DNA from: Hondaea fermentalgiana
Lineage: Eukaryota; Sar; Bigyra; Thraustochytrida; Thraustochytriidae
Assembly (NCBI GenBank): GCA_014084085.1
Contig: NPFB01000121.1
Coordinates: forward strand, 40,154 to 71,596
Length of the DNA stretch: 31,443 bases
Direction: 5' to 3'
Under the pieces are notes generated by a model. That model did not search any database. It worked only from the letters and a program-made list of their open reading frames with translations, and was not told the DNA's origin. Each line of letters begins with the position of its first letter. Within the stretch, counting starts at the first letter, position 1. Positions 17,281 through 27,015 of this stretch are shown here, in pieces. The translations under genes and the position numbers were made by a program.

Positions 17281-20200
17281 ATGGAGAGGAGATTAACGGC
17301 GATGAGGGCGTTTTGGTTCTTGGCTCTCGTGACGACGAGTAGTTTATTGGCAGGCCGAGCGAACGCAGACTTCCTCGCAGACTACCTAGACGATAAGACG
17401 TTCGGTATCGAGCCGGGTCCATGTCCCGGACCCACCAAGAATGATGATGTCTGCACGGGCGACTGGGAAAATTTGCCGCCTCTTGCCAAGGAAATGGAGA
17501 TTTGTTTGGGCGATGGCATCTGCGGCAAGCTGGGCGACCTGATCGAGTCCGGCGTTTTTACGGTGTGGCAGCTGCAGTGTAAAAACCTAGAAATCGCCGA
17601 CATCACCATGAGTCATCTCGTCCAGGATAGCGATCGACTTCTGAGCGGATCGGTCAGCGTTGAGGACATTCGCATGACGTGCACGGGGTGGATTCGCATC
17701 GAAGATTTGAAGATCACGCTGGAAGGCATTGGCGTCATTGTCACGTTTGAAGGGGAGTTCACGCTCGACCAGTCGACCCTTGCGGAAGGCATATCGCTGG
17801 ACCTGGGCCTCGAGTTCCGCACGGATCCGAGCGAGTCCCTCAATGAAGAGCTTCCGGAGGAGCTAACGATTCCGTACGACCAGTGTCTGCTTGAGCCAAA
17901 TCTCGGCCTCGAACTGGTTAGTGGGAGCGATGGTATCGAAGATCTCATCGTGTGTCTTAATACGTGGTGCCCGGTCAACTTTGGCCTCATTTTGGGCCCG
18001 GGCTTTACAGATATCATTCTAGCTCTTATCATCGACGTTGCCGAGGCCGTGGTGAGTGGCATCGTCTGTCAGCTAGCCGAGGAAGCAGCCGTTCTTGGCG
18101 AAACGGGCGAGCCAGGTCCGCTCGGAGACGCTCTCTTGCAAATCAAGGATCAAGTTGATGAGTGGGGCCTGTCAGAAGGTCAGGATGTCAATCTCGCTGA
18201 TCTTGACGCAAGCATTCTCGCCACATCCCCCTACACGCAGGTGACCCAGACAGAGCTGGACAATGCCATTGACTTCAACGCAAGCGCCGCCGTGGAGGCC
18301 GTGGCGGTCGCGCTGAATGGCTGGCTGGGAGCCCCAAGCGATCAGCCACAATATGCGCCTCGTCCCGTGGTGAATGAGCTCATTGATCTCGTCACGGACC
18401 CCGCTGGATCTCTCGCCATTGATCTTGTCGACCTTGATGCCGCGTTGGAAATTTCGATCCCGCTCAATGTCACCAATGCCACTGTGCGCCTCGAGTACGT
18501 GCAAGTCGTTGGTCTTAGCACGATTTCGACGTTTGAGATTCTTGATCTGGGCGTCGAGGAACCGGTCGACGAACGCCTACGAAGAACATTTAACAACACG
18601 CTTGGTATCGACGAGGTCTCTCTCCAGGTTCGCGCGTATTTGCAGCTGGAGCGCGGCGATTGGGTCACAGAGTCCTGCCAATATCCGCCTCCAAGGAATT
18701 TGTGCACGAGCGACGCGAGCGCTTTTACTTTTACTTTTGAGGTGACAGTGACGGACCTGTTCTTTGAAACGAGCGTATTGGCGGTGGTGGATCCGGATCA
18801 ACTTTCAGACCTGGAAGTAGGACAGCTCATCGACGTCGACTTTGCTGATGAACCTTTTGGCGCCTTTTCTAATGCGCTACGATGCGTCTCACCTGCTGCG
18901 TATGCACTCAACGTGACCAATCTCCGCGCAAGTTTAGGTGCGATTCAGAATCCCAAGCTGATTGACTTTGACGGCGATGGGTTGTCGCAATTGGTGACTG
19001 ACGCTATTGAGCTCGGGACGGACCTGGTCAAGGGAGCACTCAAGACCAAGTTTCCTGGAATCGCCAACGGGCCAATTCGGGAGCTTGTCAACGAGGTCTT
19101 GCTGGAAGACGTCACGCTGTTTGGACGTGAAGCTGGCACGGTGTGCAACCCGTGGCGCGGGCCGTCGGGCGAGGGCACATATTACGTCGATTTTGGAGGC
19201 GCCGCGTTTTCTCCCGTGTACGCCCTGGTGAACGAGGGCATTGGAGGCGATCCGATTCGTGACACAGATGTTGACCTGAATGAGCTCCTTCGCACAGTGC
19301 TAGAGTACAACGAGGACACGTACCCTGATTTTCCGTTAACGAGCGAGGGCCTTGATGAGGGCTCGTGGCGACTTACAGACGAGTACGATAGCATTGGACG
19401 TTTTAGCGCTTATGCCACAGATGACTACCTGTCCTTTACGGATCTGACCATTGGCAATCTGACGTCATTGTACAAACTTTTGCTCGAAGAGTCTCAAGTC
19501 GAGGGTCTGAACATCGGCTTTGGTTTTGGCGGTGCCATGGAAGGCGGTCCCGTCCAACCGCTTTCGGTGGCAATTCAATTGCGCGCTGACGTGACCACGC
19601 GTGATATTCTCGAACAAGCCGAGCTCAAGCTCGTCTTTAACCAAATGGACTTTGAAATGGAGCTCACACGCTTTGGGATCAGTACAGACTATCTTTACGG
19701 CTTGACGGTCACCGAGCTACAGAACATTCCATGCATTCTCGCGGTGCTGCGCGAGTTTGAATTTCGCGAGGTAGCCCGCATGGCCTCGGCCGCCTCCATA
19801 AGCTTTGAGGTGACAACGCTGCCCTCCGGCTCAGTTGGCTCGAACAAGGTCTCTGAGGCGCTGCAACTTCTCGAGACGGAGCAGCCGCAGGAGCGGGCGC
19901 GCGCGCTCGTCAATACTCTGCTCGACGTTGGGTTTAATGCTGTACTCGAGTCGATAGAGTTTGTTCCGCAACTCCAGGAGGTCACCTCGACCCTGTGCGC
20001 TGCGAGCGATCCTCTAAGCGACCTGCTGGACAACATTCCGCTCTCTGACTTTCTGCCCAATGTGACGGCAATTGTTGAGCGGTGCACGGGCCCAATTCTT
20101 CCTTTGCCGTCTCTGCAAGAGTCTGAGAACCTGGTCTTTCCGGACGAGATACCGGAAGAGGCAATCAATCTGCAAGAGTCGGCCACAATTGAGCTTGTGC

Positions 20201-23200
20201 GGCAGGGCCTGGGCGTTTTACAGGGAGATACTTTGGCAAAGGTTCTGACGTCTCTGGCCAACTCGAGCGGAAGCGCGCTGGCAGACCTCTTTGAGCTCGA
20301 AAACCCCGACGACCCAGAGGACGGCAACGCCACGCTTGCGCTTCCGCTGGACTTTTTGGGACTTGAGCTAGACTTCATGGACGACTTTAGCCCTGGGTTC
20401 CGAGCGGGTGTGAACAGTTTGCGCATCGTTGGATTCAGCCGGATGCTTCAGTCCTTCAGCTTGCTCGAGCCTGTCAGCTCACTAATCACACGGAACAGAA
20501 TCACTTTTCGGGAGGATGAAGCGGTCGAAATCATCGTCGGTGCTTCGCTGGAGCTGGCTGGGGAGGCTGTCGGTGAACCGGTGGGCTCCGTCGTGCGCGA
20601 GGACGTGAATGTTAGTCTTTTCATCCAAGATATCAACCTGGTCTTTGATCTGGTCAGTGCGGTGGACAGCTCGGTGGTGAGCAATTTGACGCTCTCACAA
20701 TTTCTGCAGGTCGATGGCGACCAAGTCGTCTCGCTGAGCGATCACGTGATTGGGTGCTTATTGAGTGCAGTGTACCGCAATGGCTTGTTCTTGCACAGCC
20801 TGGAGCTAACGCTGGGCACGCTTGCGGGCGTGAGTCTGACGTCGACCCAGGAGATTCTTAGCGAGGGCATGGAAAAGCTGCTGGATGCCGTGGTGGACAT
20901 TACGACGTATTTCTACGCCGAGGTAACGACGAACGTCTTTCAAAACTGCGTGCGCGAGTACGTCAACTCGGCGCTCTTTGCGACACAGAGTCTCTTATCG
21001 TGCCCGCCAGCCAGCAGTATCGCGCCCCCGCCGCTCGAGGGCGACGATCGCATTCTGCGGCTGAGCACGTCGGAGCTGCTCAATGGCTTCCTTTCGTTCT
21101 GGTTTGATGTCGTTGTTCCCGAATCGTATTTATCGGTAAACGCGGCTATCAACGCGGCGCTGGACAACTTGGTCTTTTTTGACTCGACCCCTCGGGCCTC
21201 AGGCGAAAGCGACTCGTTTTTCCAGGAGATCCCGCTCGTGTACAACGGAGTTCAGTATGGCATCGTCGAGGTCGGCCTCGAAGATATGACTGTGCGGCAG
21301 CTCGGGACATTCACGGACCTGCGTCCTTTGGTGCCCATGGACAGCGACGGCACGCCATTGTACGCATCGTCTCGCAGTGCATATGTTAATCCAAGGGCTA
21401 GCGCGACAGTGCCGTCGGCGGCGCAGATTCCGTACACAACGCGGACGAACATCATGGTCTCTGGACCTGTCGAGGTGAGCGCGAAGCTAACATTGAATGC
21501 GGACGGTCTCTTTCGTGACATTCCAAACATGGTAAATGAGCTTCAGGTGACGGTCGCCGTCTCCGATGTAACGATTGGTCTCGAGCTGGTACTCATGGTC
21601 GATCTGGTGGATCTTCTGCAGGTGCAAGTCAAGTCATTTGAGACCCTTGAGCAGCTCCCGTGCGCGCTGGTCCCCATCAAGGGTCTGGAGCCATTGGATT
21701 TTAATTTGTCCGCGAGTGACCTTGGTCTGACCGTGGGATGTGCCGGCACGTGCGATTTTCCGCTCATCAACTATCTCGAAGATGGAAGGGTCTTTACCAA
21801 TACGAATGGCGACGAAATTAGCGAGCTGTTCAATACATTTATTGAATATGCCAATGGGTATTTGACGACGCAGGGCGCCCAGGAGCTGATTGACGCGGCA
21901 TTGTCGAGGACCAGCGATGACTGCGCTTCTGTGGCCGCAGTTGCCGAAGATTTACTGACCTTTGGGGAGCTTGAAAAGGATGATGTGGCGACGCTCTTTG
22001 CCTACATTTTCCTCGGTGGCTGCGGCGTGGCCGCCATTGCCGCCGCCTGCCTCGTCCCGCTGCACAGACGTCGGGAGCGCGATCACAAGGCGCGCAAGCT
22101 AGCGGGCGTGGCGCCCGTGGATCGCGACGCAGAGCTTGCGGGCGAAATGGCTCTCTTGGAGCTGAGAACGAGCAGTCTCTTTCAGCACCCCGTCACACCG
22201 CCGGTGGCGCGCTTTCTCGTACCCTTTGTGCAGATCATGAACGTGGTGGGCCTGGTGATTGCGATCGGGTTCTCGGACGCGGCCAATATTACGCTGTCGG
22301 CGACCTTGTTTGGCGCAACGACGCAAACGGTGGCGCTGGTTCCTTTCACTTTGTTCTCAACGATTAACGATACGTGGAACTCGGGCGCGTGGCCGCTGGC
22401 CCTGCTCATCACCGTGGCCTCGTGCATGTGGCCAATTGTAAAGAACTTGGTGCTCCTCTTCCTATGGTTTGCACCGACAACGATTGTAGGTGCAGAAAGG
22501 CGGCACACGGTCCTCGAGTATCTCGATATGCTGGGCAAGTGGTCGTTTTTGGATGTCTTTGTCATTGTGATCACGCTCGCGGCGCTGCGAAACTACGTGG
22601 TAGGCGCGTATTGGACGAGTCTCTCATTTCTAGAGGACGAGGTCTTCATCACGGACATCAATGTGACGCCAGAAAATGGTCTTACGTTGCTTTGTTTCGT
22701 GGCAGCGCTCTCGCTGGTGATCAACCATGTTGTCATCTTCTTTAACAACAAAGTGCATGCTTCAAATCGAGAGAGTGAGGCTCGCGCGCATGGCAACGAG
22801 GCGTTACTGCACAAAATTCCTGTGTTGGCCACACACAAGGTGCGCGTAATGTCGTACCGATTTGCGGGCACGACGGCCTCGGGCCAGCAACGCGTCGTTG
22901 CTCCACGAGCTGCACGAGCGCTGCTTGGCCTCTTGGGTATGGCTTTTCTTTTCATTATCGTAGGCATTACTCTTCCGCTCATCACCTTTGATCTGCGTGG
23001 CCTGCTGGGTCTCTTGCTCGAGCTCGTTTCGGAAGGTTCGCCTCGTCTCGCCTCGCAGCTCAACCTCAAGACTTACTCTGTTCTGAGTATGGGCGCTGCG
23101 CTCGGGGAATCGCCAACGGACTCGACCTGGGAGGCGGTGGTCATTACCTTTTTCAAAATGCTGTATGCCATCTCGGTTTATGTGGGTCCGCTGTTGCTCA

Positions 23201-23913
23201 TCGTGCTACTCTTTGCGCTCATGGTGGTTCCGATGGATTTGGGCACTGGCCAAGGCCTCTTTTTCTGGACCAAGATCAACTCGTACTGGTCAGGATTGGA
23301 GATCTATTTGGTGGCGATCATTTTGACGTTGCTGGAGCTCGGTATCGTGACGCAATTCATCACCGACTTTATCACTAATGACGTGTGCTCACAGGCCAAA
23401 GCCGCGATCGAGCTTGCCGTTGCGGATCCAGACACGAACGGAGTGTGCTTTACCATTTACTCGTATCTGGAACCAACGGCCGTGGTTCTCTTTCTTGGTC
23501 TTTTCTTTCAGCTTGTGGCCTTTTATATTGTGACGGTGATCGCCTCGGCAGCTTTGGCAGATCGCAATTATGCAGCGTACCGCAACGTGCACAATGATGC
23601 GAAACCGAAGCCCATGAGCCGGCTGAATCGTTGGATTCTACGCCACTGCACGCAGTTCGAGTCAGCTGCTTTGCCAAGTAGAGCTACCTCTCGCACTGCG
23701 CCTGATCAAGGCCCCTTCACCTTGCTCGACGACGAGAGCGCCTTCGTGGACCGTCCATCGGGGAGTGGCGTGTGCGGCGGTTTGTCGAAGTGGTGTTGTG
23801 ATTTCGAAAAGGGCCAGCGCAGTGCTGATGCGCGCATTGCTGCGTGGCAAAAGCGATTCGAGGTCGCAGGTACCGTCGCTGAGAGCTCCGCCAGCGATGA
23901 CATTCAAGTGTAA
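17281..23913 (+). CDS. Giant membrane protein: repeated ectodomain plus tandem PqiA/LetA-like membrane modules
   Basis: The 2,210-residue product begins with a signal peptide (1-29, cut near ANA). The ectodomain (about 30-1569) carries many N-glycosylation sequons and about five related units of 230-350 residues. Each has a beta-type motif (VQVVGLS near 407, LTIGNLT near 722, LRIVGFS near 1047, VEVGLEDMT near 1329) and ends in an amphipathic helix (VNELIDLV 364, IRELVNEVL 599, ARALVNTLL 873, VREYVNSAL 1224, ELFNTFIEY 1515). Nine membrane segments follow (1570-2092). Two blocks match the PqiA/LetA signature: LGKWSFLDVFV (W1754, D1758) and NSYWSGLEIYLV (W2003, E2007), each with a preceding Pro-containing helix. 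In bacteria these modules act with MCE proteins in lipid transport. I infer a lipid-transfer role, with TULIP-like repeats; zinc ribbons typical of bacterial PqiA are absent. The frame opens at a GTG (17227); ATGs at 17281 and 17302 both give a signal peptide. Confidence 0.85.
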   Translation: MERRLTAMRAFWFLALVTTSSLLAGRANADFLADYLDDKTFGIEPGPCPGPTKNDDVCTGDWENLPPLAKEMEICLGDGICGKLGDLIESGVFTVWQLQCKNLEIADITMSHLVQDSDRLLSGSVSVEDIRMTCTGWIRIEDLKITLEGIGVIVTFEGEFTLDQSTLAEGISLDLGLEFRTDPSESLNEELPEELTIPYDQCLLEPNLGLELVSGSDGIEDLIVCLNTWCPVNFGLILGPGFTDIILALIIDVAEAVVSGIVCQLAEEAAVLGETGEPGPLGDALLQIKDQVDEWGLSEGQDVNLADLDASILATSPYTQVTQTELDNAIDFNASAAVEAVAVALNGWLGAPSDQPQYAPRPVVNELIDLVTDPAGSLAIDLVDLDAALEISIPLNVTNATVRLEYVQVVGLSTISTFEILDLGVEEPVDERLRRTFNNTLGIDEVSLQVRAYLQLERGDWVTESCQYPPPRNLCTSDASAFTFTFEVTVTDLFFETSVLAVVDPDQLSDLEVGQLIDVDFADEPFGAFSNALRCVSPAAYALNVTNLRASLGAIQNPKLIDFDGDGLSQLVTDAIELGTDLVKGALKTKFPGIANGPIRELVNEVLLEDVTLFGREAGTVCNPWRGPSGEGTYYVDFGGAAFSPVYALVNEGIGGDPIRDTDVDLNELLRTVLEYNEDTYPDFPLTSEGLDEGSWRLTDEYDSIGRFSAYATDDYLSFTDLTIGNLTSLYKLLLEESQVEGLNIGFGFGGAMEGGPVQPLSVAIQLRADVTTRDILEQAELKLVFNQMDFEMELTRFGISTDYLYGLTVTELQNIPCILAVLREFEFREVARMASAASISFEVTTLPSGSVGSNKVSEALQLLETEQPQERARALVNTLLDVGFNAVLESIEFVPQLQEVTSTLCAASDPLSDLLDNIPLSDFLPNVTAIVERCTGPILPLPSLQESENLVFPDEIPEEAINLQESATIELVRQGLGVLQGDTLAKVLTSLANSSGSALADLFELENPDDPEDGNATLALPLDFLGLELDFMDDFSPGFRAGVNSLRIVGFSRMLQSFSLLEPVSSLITRNRITFREDEAVEIIVGASLELAGEAVGEPVGSVVREDVNVSLFIQDINLVFDLVSAVDSSVVSNLTLSQFLQVDGDQVVSLSDHVIGCLLSAVYRNGLFLHSLELTLGTLAGVSLTSTQEILSEGMEKLLDAVVDITTYFYAEVTTNVFQNCVREYVNSALFATQSLLSCPPASSIAPPPLEGDDRILRLSTSELLNGFLSFWFDVVVPESYLSVNAAINAALDNLVFFDSTPRASGESDSFFQEIPLVYNGVQYGIVEVGLEDMTVRQLGTFTDLRPLVPMDSDGTPLYASSRSAYVNPRASATVPSAAQIPYTTRTNIMVSGPVEVSAKLTLNADGLFRDIPNMVNELQVTVAVSDVTIGLELVLMVDLVDLLQVQVKSFETLEQLPCALVPIKGLEPLDFNLSASDLGLTVGCAGTCDFPLINYLEDGRVFTNTNGDEISELFNTFIEYANGYLTTQGAQELIDAALSRTSDDCASVAAVAEDLLTFGELEKDDVATLFAYIFLGGCGVAAIAAACLVPLHRRRERDHKARKLAGVAPVDRDAELAGEMALLELRTSSLFQHPVTPPVARFLVPFVQIMNVVGLVIAIGFSDAANITLSATLFGATTQTVALVPFTLFSTINDTWNSGAWPLALLITVASCMWPIVKNLVLLFLWFAPTTIVGAERRHTVLEYLDMLGKWSFLDVFVIVITLAALRNYVVGAYWTSLSFLEDEVFITDINVTPENGLTLLCFVAALSLVINHVVIFFNNKVHASNRESEARAHGNEALLHKIPVLATHKVRVMSYRFAGTTASGQQRVVAPRAARALLGLLGMAFLFIIVGITLPLITFDLRGLLGLLLELVSEGSPRLASQLNLKTYSVLSMGAALGESPTDSTWEAVVITFFKMLYAISVYVGPLLLIVLLFALMVVPMDLGTGQGLFFWTKINSYWSGLEIYLVAIILTLLELGIVTQFITDFITNDVCSQAKAAIELAVADPDTNGVCFTIYSYLEPTAVVLFLGLFFQLVAFYIVTVIASAALADRNYAAYRNVHNDAKPKPMSRLNRWILRHCTQFESAALPSRATSRTAPDQGPFTLLDDESAFVDRPSGSGVCGGLSKWCCDFEKGQRSADARIAAWQKRFEVAGTVAESSASDDIQV

Positions 23914-25013
23914 CCGAATGGACCACAACCCCAGATGCAGGTTTCGTTTGGCCTGAAGCTAATTTGTCAAAGACAGTTTGCATGTGATGTTGTGTCTTCT
24001 TTCCTCGCGGAGCTTTTCTCTGTCAGCTTGTAAACCCAGGTGCTGCGGCAATGCTCGCTCGCTCGCTCGAGCGGTTCTAGACTAATCTAGGCCTAGACAC
24101 TCGTATGAACTTGCGAAGAAGGCGAAGGGGGGAGAACAAAGTAAAGGTTTTCACCTCTCGCGTTCGACGGGCTCTCGGACTCACGGTCTAACCTCAGGCC
24201 GACACTCCCCTCGGCCCGCGAAGGAGAAGGCGCGGGTCGATACGTCCACCTCTCGTGTTCGTCGACGTCGCTCCGGCTTCGCTGGAGGAAATCAAGCGAG
24301 CCAGGAGACACCAACGCGTGCGCCGACATCTAGACACACAAAGGTGTGCAACCTGGCCCGAGTTGACTGGACCGAGAGTGAAGGTATAGGACACCACCGG
24401 AGCGGAGAGAAGAGGAGCGGGTGCGAACGGCGCGCGCCTTCCGTTGTGAATTACACCATTGAAAGGCAGGTGTGAATGAAGGGAGGGACGCTCCTCGTGT
24501 CTCCTTTTCTTGCTTCCCGTTGTCTTTCCTTTTCCTAAGCTCGAACTGCCGCCGGTGCAGGGAGCGCCGCGCGAGACGAAGGCGCGGGGGCGGAGGCGTC
24601 GCCGCACCGCGACTGCCACGCTCCCTCCGCCCTCCCTCGGCCTCCCCTCTCGCCTTTGCGCGCGGCCGGCTGCGGCGCGCTTCAGATTCGGCGCCTGGCG
24701 CGGCGGCGATGGATTAAAGTAAGTACCCGGTACGTGTGTGCGCGCGCGCCGCCACTCGAAACACGTGCAAGCGAGTGCGCACTGCAGGGACAGCCCGCGC
24801 GCGCGGGCGCTGGACACCATCCACTTACATTGAGGCAGCAGTGATGCTACCGCCAGCGTGCAGGTCTGTCTGCGTCCTGCCGCTTGCGCAGGCAGCAGAC
24901 CCGCAACTCGCCGCCCTGGCTCCACCGGGCCTCGCAAGGTCGTCGTTGACAGCGTTGGCTTGACCGTAGGGAAGGCGAGTGCACGTCGTTTCTTGAGCGC
25001 GCGCACCAAGCCA
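23914..25013. other. Intergenic region between two plus-strand genes
   Basis: This 1.1-kb stretch holds the 3' UTR of the giant gene and the promoter of the next. It includes a (CTCG)n run (24055-24069), the palindrome CTAGGCCTAG (24087-24096) and a 15-bp near-repeat CACCTCTCG[C/T]GTTCG at 24152 and 24247. Purine-rich sequence gives way to very GC-rich DNA near 24550-24710. The frame of the next gene is open from 24858 but has no ATG before 25014. No gene is supported here. Confidence 0.5.
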
Positions 25014-26357
25014 ATGGACCTTGCAAGTCTGCGCACGCAGCTAGTGGAGTTTTTCGTCAACATCTTGACGAACGTCAAGAGCTGGTATGAAGGGTCAAAG
25101 TCTCCAGAAGAGCACGATGCAGAGACGCGAGCTCACGACTCGGAGGGGGAAGACGCCTACGAGACTCGAGACGAAGAAGCTCAAGTATGTCCTGGCAATG
25201 ACCGCGAGTTTTTGCAACACATGTTGCGCGAATTTGTAAAACAAGAGGACAATGACTGGAATTTGCGAAACGGCGCGCTTGCCATCCGCGGGCTCGTGTG
25301 TTGTGCGCTTCTTGCGCTGTGTCTGCTCGCACTGGACTCCATCGACGATGAGGAACGTGAAGTGTTCTGGAATCTACGAAGGAATTCCTTTCGTTTCGTT
25401 TGCACTGGCTTTGCTTGGGTACTGCTCGTTCCGTATGCCATCGAAACTGCCGATCTCACCCGGATCATTCTTAATCGCGCATGGCAGCCAAGCTTGATTG
25501 AAAACAGCAGCGACAACGGTACCAGCTCACACCTGTACGAGACTTTTAAAAGAGAAAAGAAATGGCGAAAGTGGATCGCTACAATCTTCATTGACACGTT
25601 TGCGAAAAGATTTGATGCTCTTCTCTGCCCACTCCTCGGAGGATTTGTTGACGTGTTATGGGACAGCGACGGCAACAACAACGAGTCCGAGGTAAAACCA
25701 CCTCCCTTATTCGACGCCGATACCTCTGAACTGGCAATTGGAATCCTCAATTCTGAGTCTATCATGACCAGGATCTTCCATACCTTCTTTATCATCGTTC
25801 GGGTTCCATTCGAAGCCATGGAAAGCCTGCTGTGCTTTTTGTATTTTTTGTACAAGTTCTCTAGCTGCAATTTTAAGTGTTGCTCCTGGTCAAGACTTGG
25901 CGCGTGCGCTCTGCGATGCTGTCGAACTCGTGACAGAGAAGCTTTGCGCGACGATGTACGCATAGAAACGGCGCTGTGGTGGAGGCAATTTGTCGTCGTA
26001 TGGTTTTTTGCAACGCCGGATGTGGCTCTAACAGCTAGTCTCTTCCCACTAGCCGCGTACCTCATGGCTGCTGCAAACAGTCCATCGGAAATGTTCGTCA
26101 ATATTGTGGCGGTGCTCTTCTTTGCAGAGCTTGACAACGTGCTGGTCAAGATGCTCCTGTATCCGCGTAAAACAGTGGGTGAGATTGTCGAAGTCTATGT
26201 GGATAGGCGTAACGACAAGAAAAATAATCCCGTCTTCAAAACTGGATTTTTCACGCACTACATTGATGGGCATTGGTGTCATTGCGCGGAGATAATGGAT
26301 TGTAGGTGGTGTGCCTTCCAAAACAGAAGCAATGCAAGTATATCGACATCAAACTAG
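25014..26357 (+). CDS. Uncharacterised multi-pass membrane protein
   Basis: I do not recognise this 447-residue protein. An acidic cytosol-like N-terminal part (30-80) precedes hydrophobic helices at about 91-108, 127-147, 252-278, 322-352 and 358-378. A lysine/arginine-rich loop (169-200) and a cysteine-rich stretch with seven Cys (285-303, CNFKCC then CALRCC) lie between them. A second cysteine/histidine cluster sits near the C-terminus (HWCHCAEIMDCRWC, 420-433), which could bind metal or be palmitoylated. The coding sequence is noticeably less GC-rich than the neighbouring genes. The start is the first in-frame ATG (25014). The open frame reaches back to 24858 without an ATG, so an upstream exon cannot be excluded. 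It converges with the gene at 27016-29652. Confidence 0.72.
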   Translation: MDLASLRTQLVEFFVNILTNVKSWYEGSKSPEEHDAETRAHDSEGEDAYETRDEEAQVCPGNDREFLQHMLREFVKQEDNDWNLRNGALAIRGLVCCALLALCLLALDSIDDEEREVFWNLRRNSFRFVCTGFAWVLLVPYAIETADLTRIILNRAWQPSLIENSSDNGTSSHLYETFKREKKWRKWIATIFIDTFAKRFDALLCPLLGGFVDVLWDSDGNNNESEVKPPPLFDADTSELAIGILNSESIMTRIFHTFFIIVRVPFEAMESLLCFLYFLYKFSSCNFKCCSWSRLGACALRCCRTRDREALRDDVRIETALWWRQFVVVWFFATPDVALTASLFPLAAYLMAAANSPSEMFVNIVAVLFFAELDNVLVKMLLYPRKTVGEIVEVYVDRRNDKKNNPVFKTGFFTHYIDGHWCHCAEIMDCRWCAFQNRSNASISTSN

Positions 26358-27015
26358 TAAAAATGGATTCATGATGACGCCGAGCTGCGCGTGCAACCTC
26401 TTTTGCGTAATTTCGTCGATGTACGGGAAAGATAAACGGTCGGTGGAAAACTTGATCGTCTCCGTTTCATGCAATCTTCATTCTTGTTTCGTACAGCGCG
26501 GCCAATGATGCGAATGACGTCTCGCGTCGAGCTCATGTCGCAGCTGGCTGCTTGCAGAGCGGTTCACTGGCTGACAAGAGACTTCCCCTCTCTTCGCCTC
26601 TACAGGCTGCTCCAAGTTGCTCTTCGGGCAATAGTGTAAACGTCGCACACACGTTACAAGGAAGACGAACTTGGACTCGACGATGCGGGTGCAGGATCGG
26701 AGGGGGGAGGGGGAGGGGGGGAAGGGGAGGGTGGAAAATGGTTTCGGAGAGACGATGAGGGACGGCGCGCGCCCGCAGCCCGTCGCGGCTGATGCGTGAT
26801 GGCAGCCGGTGCACAGCAGCAGCAGCCCGTGCGGCAGCGGTGCGTCAGCGGCGCGGCAGCGGGCTGCGGTCGATGTCAGGGTGATTGGGTGGACGAGAAG
26901 AATGAGTGTACTGCAGAGCCTGGCCGACCCGTCTCACACATAACGGCGCGCGTAGGCTTTACTCATCGAATTTGTTTTTTCTGATTATTTCCCCCGGATA
27001 AATGGTTGGCTAGGC
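26358..27015. other. Convergent spacer between two membrane-protein genes
   Basis: The 3' ends of the genes at 25014-26357 and 27016-29652 face each other across 658 bp. It contains a G-rich block (26699-26733, separate entry) and a CAG/GCAGC-rich segment (26810-26870). No gene is supported. Confidence 0.5.
26699..26733 (+). other. Strong potential G-quadruplex motif
   Basis: Six G-runs of two to seven bases, the first five with at least three Gs, are separated by one- or two-base loops (A, A, AA, A, T). This far exceeds the usual G3N1-7 x4 pattern. It lies between convergent genes, on the RNA-like strand of the upstream gene. Confidence 0.8.

Noticed and set aside
24152..24261. 15-bp near-identical direct repeat CACCTCTCG[C/T]GTTCG
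   Set aside because: Only two copies 95 bp apart with no flanking structure; too weak to call an element.
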